NCBI GenBank assembly: GCA_045628865.1
Contig: JAZQQB010000040.1
Location: 1 to 9,690, forward strand
Reading direction: 5' to 3'
Length of the DNA: 9,690 nt
From: JAZQQB01 sp045628865
Lineage (GTDB): Bacteria; Bacillota; Clostridia; Lachnospirales; Lachnospiraceae
The translations under genes were made by a program, and so were the position numbers. Under the pieces are notes generated by a model. The model did no database searches and had not been told where the DNA came from. It worked only from the letters and a program-made list of their open reading frames with translations. Below are positions 6,746 to 9,690 of this stretch, piece by piece (the first letter of the stretch is position 1; each line of letters starts with the position of its first letter).

Positions 6746-6871
6746 GGTATCGCTTGCGATACCAGCATAGCTTGTGCGTCGCGTTAGCGACAACTTCCTC
6801 TGCACAAGCGTTCGCATCCCCCAGAAGGGCTCTTATTTCATAGGAAATTCGAGGAATTTCCTATGAAATAA
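6746..6871 (-). repeat. Dispersed structured repeat, copy B (between pta and cellulase)
   Basis: Read on the minus strand after the pta terminator, the element holds three parts. First is a perfect 18-bp hairpin (6833-6850 with 6854-6871, loop 3 nt). Second is a 36-nt block (6784-6819) identical to copy A (8165-8200). Third is an extension absent from copy A: GCTTGTGC (6770-6777) pairs with GCACAAGC (6802-6809), enclosing an inner GTCGC/GCGAC stem (6778-6791), and beyond it is the palindrome GGTATCGC-TT-GCGATACC (6746-6763). No open frame or transposase is associated. It resembles a non-autonomous palindromic element or a structured RNA 3' to terminated genes. Confidence 0.8.
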
Positions 6872-6899
6872 AAAAATGCCGCAGGAAATCCTGCGGCAT
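6870..6899 (-). terminator. Intrinsic terminator of pta
   Basis: A perfect 11-bp GC-rich stem (6876-6886 with 6889-6899) is followed on the minus strand by seven T residues (6870-6876, one of them within the stem). It lies about 64 nt past the pta stop. The T-run overlaps the end of the 18-bp hairpin of repeat copy B, so the repeat abuts the terminator. Confidence 0.9.
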
Positions 6900-6963
6900 C
6901 TCTAACTACCTAAATTTTATTCCATTATAAACCAAAAGCTCATTAACAGTTATTATTTCGATC

Positions 6964-7947
6964 TTATGCCAATGCAGCTGTAATAATTGCCATAGAATAA
7001 ACCTCAGCAGCATTACATCCACGAGAAAGATCATTGATAGGAGCATTCAAACCAAGTAAGATTGGTCCATATGCTTCGAACTTACCAAGTCTTTGTGCAA
7101 TCTTATATCCGATGTTACCAGCATTGATATCTGGGAAGATAAATGTGTTGGCATGACCAGCAACTTCGCTTCCTGGACACTTTGTACGTGCAACTCTTGG
7201 AGATACAGCAGCATCAAACTGCATTTCACCTTCCATTGCCAACTCTGGGAATTTCTCCTTTGCTTTTGCTGCAGCATTTCTCATCTTATCAACATCTTCA
7301 CCCTTTCCAGAGCCCATTGTTGAATAGCTTAAGAATGCAATCTTAGGATCAACACCGAAAATCTTCGCACATCTAGCTGTTTCACCAGCGATTTCTACAA
7401 GTTCATCTTCAGTTGGTTTGATATTGATCGCACAGTCACCCATAGCAAGAACTTCATTCTCACCAGTAGCACCTGGACGAACGAGGATAAAACAAGAGGA
7501 TACAATTGTATTCTCAGGTTTTGTCTTAATAAGCTGTAATGCTGGACGTACTGTATCGGCTGTTGAATATGTAGCACCGCCTAATAAAGAATCAGCAACA
7601 CCCATCTTTACAAGCATTGTTCCAAAATAGTTAGCTGCAGATAATGTCTTCTTAGCTTCTTCAGGAGTAACTCCCTTAGACTTTCTAAGTTCACAGAACA
7701 ACTGCACCATTTCATCAAATCTATCATAATTTTTAGGGTCGATAATCTCTGCCCCACGAATATTAAAACCTGCTTCTTCTGCAACTTTATAAATATCTTC
7801 AGGATCACCTACAAGAATTGGATGTAAAAATGTTGATGCAAGTAAGCGGGAAGCTGCTTCCAAAATTCTAGGATCTGTACCTTCTGTAAAAACAATTTTC
7901 TTAGGATTCTTTTTCAAGATGTCAATCAATTGACCAAAACCAAACAT
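6964..7947 (-). CDS. pta: Phosphate acetyltransferase
   Basis: Pta interconverts acetyl-CoA plus phosphate with acetyl phosphate plus CoA, the step before acetate kinase makes ATP and acetate in fermentation. With the start chosen here it has 327 residues, the length of the short single-domain class without the N-terminal regulatory domain of E. coli Pta. Motifs seen: KIVFTEGTDPRI near the N-terminus, GGATYSTADTVRPAL near 123-137, SYSTMGSGKG near 207-216, AMEGEMQFDAA near 237-247, and NDLSRG near 305-310. The Ser-Arg of the last motif matches the active-site pair known from the Methanosarcina thermophila enzyme. I chose the ATG at 7947 because AGAGAGG lies 8 nt upstream; an in-frame GTG seven codons earlier would place that site inside the gene. 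ackA is not beside it. Promoter and terminator make it a single-gene unit flanked by two repeat copies. Confidence 0.96.
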   Translation of the reverse strand: MFGFGQLIDILKKNPKKIVFTEGTDPRILEAASRLLASTFLHPILVGDPEDIYKVAEEAGFNIRGAEIIDPKNYDRFDEMVQLFCELRKSKGVTPEEAKKTLSAANYFGTMLVKMGVADSLLGGATYSTADTVRPALQLIKTKPENTIVSSCFILVRPGATGENEVLAMGDCAINIKPTEDELVEIAGETARCAKIFGVDPKIAFLSYSTMGSGKGEDVDKMRNAAAKAKEKFPELAMEGEMQFDAAVSPRVARTKCPGSEVAGHANTFIFPDINAGNIGYKIAQRLGKFEAYGPILLGLNAPINDLSRGCNAAEVYSMAIITAALA

Positions 7948-8035
7948 TTTCTTAACCTCTCTTTTCACTATTCAATAACAAATACTATCTCTACGATCCC
8001 TTATTTTATAAGGAATTCACGCCCCTAGCGTATTT

Positions 8036-8063
8036 AGTATAACAGAGTTTTTCGAAAATACAA
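8036..8063 (-). promoter_or_regulatory. Probable sigma-A promoter of pta
   Basis: On the minus strand TTGTAT (8058-8063) and TATACT (8036-8041) are 16 bp apart, with TG one base before the -10 hexamer (extended -10). The leader would be about 80 nt to the pta ATG. No riboswitch-like fold was recognised in it. Confidence 0.6.
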
Positions 8064-8101
8064 CTATTGTACTGAATAAAATGCATTCTTTTTTTCGACA
8101 A

Positions 8102-8119
8102 ACGTGAAAACTTTAACAA
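8102..8119. promoter_or_regulatory. Weak candidate Rex (redox) operator upstream of pta
   Basis: The plus-strand sequence ACGTGAA-AACT-TTAACAA has one perfect half-site of the clostridial Rex consensus (TTGTTAA-N4-TTAACAA) and one poor half-site (4 of 7). It lies about 40 bp upstream of the -35 box. Rex senses NADH/NAD+ and controls fermentation genes in Clostridia, so the place makes sense, but the match is weak. Confidence 0.2.
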
Positions 8120-8154
8120 ATTGTGTGACAAATAAATAACAATGTCCTCTGAAT

Positions 8155-8250
8155 AGCGTTCGCATTAGCGACAACTTCCTCTGCACAAGCGTTCGCATCC
8201 ACCAAAGGACTTTTTGTTCAATAGGAAAGGAATTTCCTATTGAACAAAAA
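8155..8250 (-). repeat. Dispersed structured repeat, copy A (between rpmF and pta)
   Basis: This copy has the same order and orientation as copy B: terminator, then a perfect 18-bp hairpin (8211-8228 with 8233-8250, loop GGAA), then the 36-nt block (8165-8200) identical to 6784-6819. The hairpin core around ATAGGAAA/TTTCCTAT is shared with copy B, but the outer arms differ (TTGTTCA here, TTATTTC there), and in both copies the pairing is perfect. AGCGTTCGCA occurs twice as a direct repeat (8155-8164 and 8188-8197). The clover-like extension of copy B is missing, so this copy is shorter or truncated on that side. Confidence 0.8.
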
Positions 8251-8280
8251 GAAAGACTAAGAGCTTCGCCCTTAGTCTTT
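8246..8280 (-). terminator. Intrinsic terminator of the yceD-rpmF operon
   Basis: A 10-bp stem AAAGACTAAG/CTTAGTCTTT (8252-8261 with 8271-8280) has a 9-nt loop and is followed on the minus strand by C and then TTTTT (8246-8250). It lies 22 nt past the rpmF stop. The five T residues are also the first bases of the 18-bp hairpin in repeat copy A. Confidence 0.85.
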
Positions 8281-8302
8281 ATATTACTGAGTTAGACAAA
8301 AA

Positions 8303-8479
8303 TTAGTCAACAGTAACGATTTCTTTTTTGTTGTAACGTCCGCATTTCTTGCAAACTCTGTGAGGCATCATTAAAGCGCCACATGTACATTTTACTAATG
8401 TTGGAGCAGACATTTTCCAGTTTGCTCTTCTCTTATCTCTTCTACCTTTAGAAGTTTTATTCTTTGGACAGATTGACAT
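8303..8479 (-). CDS. rpmF: 50S ribosomal protein L32
   Basis: This 58-residue basic protein of the large ribosomal subunit starts MSICPKNKTSKGRRDKRRAN, a typical L32 N-terminus. It has a zinc-ribbon set C31-x-C33 and C43-x2-C46, so it is the zinc-binding form. The start at 8479 is fixed by AAGGAGGTG 9 nt upstream. That site lies in the last codons of yceD, leaving only 4 nt between the two genes, so they are co-transcribed and probably coupled. plsX, the common next gene, is displaced about 6.2 kb downstream. Confidence 0.97.
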   Translation of the reverse strand: MSICPKNKTSKGRRDKRRANWKMSAPTLVKCTCGALMMPHRVCKKCGRYNKKEIVTVD

Positions 8480-8483
8480 ATCG

Positions 8484-9008
8484 TTACACCTCCTTATTCG
8501 CTTCGAAGATATCCATAAATTTTGCCATTCTAGGATCTGGAACGAAAGTATCACAGGAACAGGTTCCGTGATTTAAGTTCTTACCACAAACACTGCAAAT
8601 TCCTTTACAGTCATCCTGGCACAAAACCCTTAATGGCCAATTGTTGAAAATTTCACTGATAATCAAGTCGTCTACATTCAACTGATATCCTTCTATGAAA
8701 TTCTGGTCGTCATCTGCGTCTTCGTTACCTTCAACATCAGGTGAAACCACGTCATGTTCAAAAGATATCGTGAACAGCTGATCAACATCCTGTAAGCATC
8801 TCGCACACTGCATCTTCAAAGTAACATTTACATGCCCCTGAATATTGGCCTTACTTTGACCAATATTGGTCAAAACCAAATGCACTGGTTCCTTTGCTAC
8901 CACTGGATAAACCTCTGACCCAGCTCGAAACTCAATAAAATCAAGTTCCACATCTCTCTCTTCAGTTTTTCCTTCGGATGTAAAAACATCTGTTAAATTC
9001 ACTAACAT
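8484..9008 (-). CDS. yceD: YceD/DUF177 family protein
   Basis: This 174-residue cytoplasmic protein is typical of the DUF177 (YceD) family that precedes rpmF across bacteria. Members are linked to 23S rRNA or ribosome assembly, but the biochemical role is not settled. Visible features are C68-A-R-C71, a central acidic stretch (DVEGNEDADDDQ, 91-102), a cysteine cluster C130, C134, C138, C141, C150 and C152 that probably binds metal, and the conserved DPRMAKF near the C-terminus (158-164). The ATG has GGAG about 7 nt upstream. It is the first gene of a two-gene operon with rpmF, behind a near-perfect promoter. Confidence 0.92.
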   Translation of the reverse strand: MLVNLTDVFTSEGKTEERDVELDFIEFRAGSEVYPVVAKEPVHLVLTNIGQSKANIQGHVNVTLKMQCARCLQDVDQLFTISFEHDVVSPDVEGNEDADDDQNFIEGYQLNVDDLIISEIFNNWPLRVLCQDDCKGICSVCGKNLNHGTCSCDTFVPDPRMAKFMDIFEANKEV

Positions 9009-9034
9009 AGCAGACTCCTATCCACACTCGATTT

Positions 9035-9063
9035 ATTATACAGATGCATAACCCATTTGTCAA
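9035..9063 (-). promoter_or_regulatory. Consensus sigma-A promoter for yceD-rpmF
   Basis: On the minus strand TTGACA (9058-9063) and TATAAT (9035-9040) match the sigma-A consensus exactly, with a 17-bp spacer. The predicted start is near 9028, giving a leader of about 20 nt. This is the strongest promoter in the window, fitting a ribosomal protein operon. Confidence 0.93.
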
Positions 9064-9083
9064 CTATATTTTTCATTTTCTTA

Positions 9084-9123
9084 AGGAAAAACTGCAATCG
9101 TTATACCTTACCACAGTTTTCCT
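9084..9123 (-). terminator. Possible terminator after the WXG100-like gene
   Basis: AGGAAAACTG pairs with CAGTTTTTCCT on the minus strand (9114-9123 with 9084-9094, one-base bulge) around a 19-nt loop, 14 nt past the stop codon. The T-run is inside the stem and no further T-tract follows, so it may terminate poorly or only stabilise the 3' end. Confidence 0.4.
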
Positions 9124-9137
9124 GTTACTATTCAAAA

Positions 9138-9506
9138 TTATGCCCAATTAATCTGATCAATAACATGGTTGACATTCCCCGGAAATACTGGAATATTATT
9201 CCACGAGAAGTTCTGAGTTTCTCTGCTTCGCAACTCCTCTGCGTAAGACACTATGTTATTTTCACATACTTCATAAATTTCTGCAATTTCACGAATAGCT
9301 GTCATCATCTGCACAAGACTTTTTCGTTCATTCGTCATCTTTTCACTTTCCTGACGAATCACACGCATAACCTCATCCATCCCAGATAATCTGTTCAGGC
9401 CGTTAATAACATCTTCAACGTCTAAGATTGCATTATTCAATGATCTGATTTGAACTTCCATCTCTTCTGATGCTTTACGCAATCCATCACTATCAACTCT
9501 AAACAT
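9138..9506 (-). CDS. Small helical protein, WXG100-like (ESAT-6-like), unassigned
   Basis: This 122-residue, almost wholly helical protein lacks a signal peptide and cysteine-rich motifs. About residues 1-95 can form two long amphipathic helices joined near RLSGMDEV (40-47), where WXG100 proteins carry Trp-x-Gly; here the tryptophan is absent. The tail (about 96-122) is less helical and contains SWNNIPVFPG. The architecture suggests a type VII secretion substrate or chaperone-like protein, but I see no secretion ATPase nearby and the family call is tentative. I chose the ATG at 9506 because GGAGG lies 5 nt upstream; two in-frame ATGs further up (9530, 9518) precede this site. It has its own promoter and is probably monocistronic. 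Confidence 0.6.
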   Translation of the reverse strand: MFRVDSDGLRKASEEMEVQIRSLNNAILDVEDVINGLNRLSGMDEVMRVIRQESEKMTNERKSLVQMMTAIREIAEIYEVCENNIVSYAEELRSRETQNFSWNNIPVFPGNVNHVIDQINWA

Positions 9507-9516
9507 TTTAACCTCC

Positions 9517-9538
9517 ATAGCTTCTACCATGAAGCTAT
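9517..9538 (-). promoter_or_regulatory. Hairpin at the predicted mRNA 5' end, next to the ribosome binding site
   Basis: ATAGCTTC pairs with GAAGCTAT (8 bp, 6-nt loop), ending one base from GGAGG (9512-9516). With the promoter at 9542-9571 the transcript should begin near 9535, so this stem would be close to the 5' terminus. It may protect the mRNA or tune access to the ribosome binding site. Confidence 0.5.
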
Positions 9539-9541
9539 TAT

Positions 9542-9571
9542 ATTATATCACAAATTATGGTAACAATCCAA
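9542..9571 (-). promoter_or_regulatory. Promoter of the WXG100-like gene
   Basis: TATAAT (9542-9547) on the minus strand is preceded by TGA, an extended -10. TTGGAT (9566-9571) lies 18 bp upstream. A second TATAAT overlaps 5 bp downstream, with TTGTTA 18 bp upstream of it, so the exact start is ambiguous. Confidence 0.65.
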
Positions 9572-9614
9572 AGTCTATTTTTTTAAGATTTTTCGTAACT
9601 ATTCAGAGCCATGC

Positions 9615-9690
9615 AAATTTGCTTTCTGCGAATGCTTGCATTCGGGCAGATGAGCAAATTTATATGGCGAAGTAACCACATGAGCAAAAG
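9615..9690. repeat. Imperfect long palindrome at the window edge
   Basis: AAATTTGCT (9615-9623) pairs with AGCAAATTT (9653-9661). Inside, CTG/CAG and CGAATGC/GCATTCG (9629-9635 with 9638-9644) continue the stem with small bulges. The centre GC-TT-GC resembles that of the palindrome in repeat copy B. ATGAGCAAA recurs as a direct repeat (9650-9658 and 9680-9688). The element may run past the window end. No open frame goes with it. Confidence 0.65.

Noticed and set aside
6614..6817. 67-codon minus-strand frame across repeat copy B
   Set aside because: It has no spaced ribosome binding site, an odd composition, and is built partly from the palindromic repeat.
8060..8250. Extra CTATTG/CAATAG sites near pta (8064 and in the 18-bp hairpin)
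   Set aside because: Their spacing does not fit the 21/31-bp phase of the array, and single hexamers are expected by chance in AT-rich DNA.

Overview
The window looks like chromosomal DNA from an AT-rich, Gram-positive anaerobe of the Clostridia, most likely Lachnospiraceae. This rests on gene content and order (yceD-rpmF and plsX-acpP-rnc-smc core blocks), strong GGAGG ribosome binding sites, low GC, a single-domain clostridial phosphotransacetylase and a secreted GH5 cellulase. The family-level placement is inference. Every gene I can support lies on the minus strand, so transcription runs from high to low coordinates.

Layout in transcription order: an imperfect palindromic repeat at the window edge (about 9615-9690); a small helical WXG100-like protein with its own promoter and a hairpin at the predicted mRNA 5' end; yceD (DUF177) and rpmF, behind a consensus sigma-A promoter and ended by an intrinsic terminator; copy A of a dispersed structured repeat; pta with promoter and terminator; copy B of the same repeat; an 879-residue modular GH5 endoglucanase with two Asn/Gly/Gln repeat linkers and a strong terminator; an AT-rich gap; a regular 246-bp array of CTATTG/CAATAG half-sites; a 275-residue protein of unknown function with a PD-(D/E)XK nuclease-like C-terminus; then plsX-acpP-rnc and the first seven codons of smc.

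How the genes relate: plsX and acpP serve phospholipid and fatty-acid synthesis, rnc processes double-stranded RNA, and rpmF supplies ribosomal protein L32. In many bacteria yceD-rpmF runs directly into plsX. Here the block is split by about 6.2 kb holding pta, the cellulase and the nuclease-like gene, each bordered by its own terminator, promoter or repeat. Cellulase and Pta fit a plant-fibre fermenter: the enzyme depolymerises glucan outside the cell, and Pta makes acetyl phosphate for ATP and acetate inside it. ackA is not in the window.

The most unusual items are the helically phased half-site array just upstream of the nuclease-like gene, and the two repeat copies flanking pta. Those copies share a 36-nt identical block and each carry a perfect 18-bp hairpin whose outer arms differ between copies yet still pair. 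No tRNA, rRNA, CRISPR array or transposase gene was seen.
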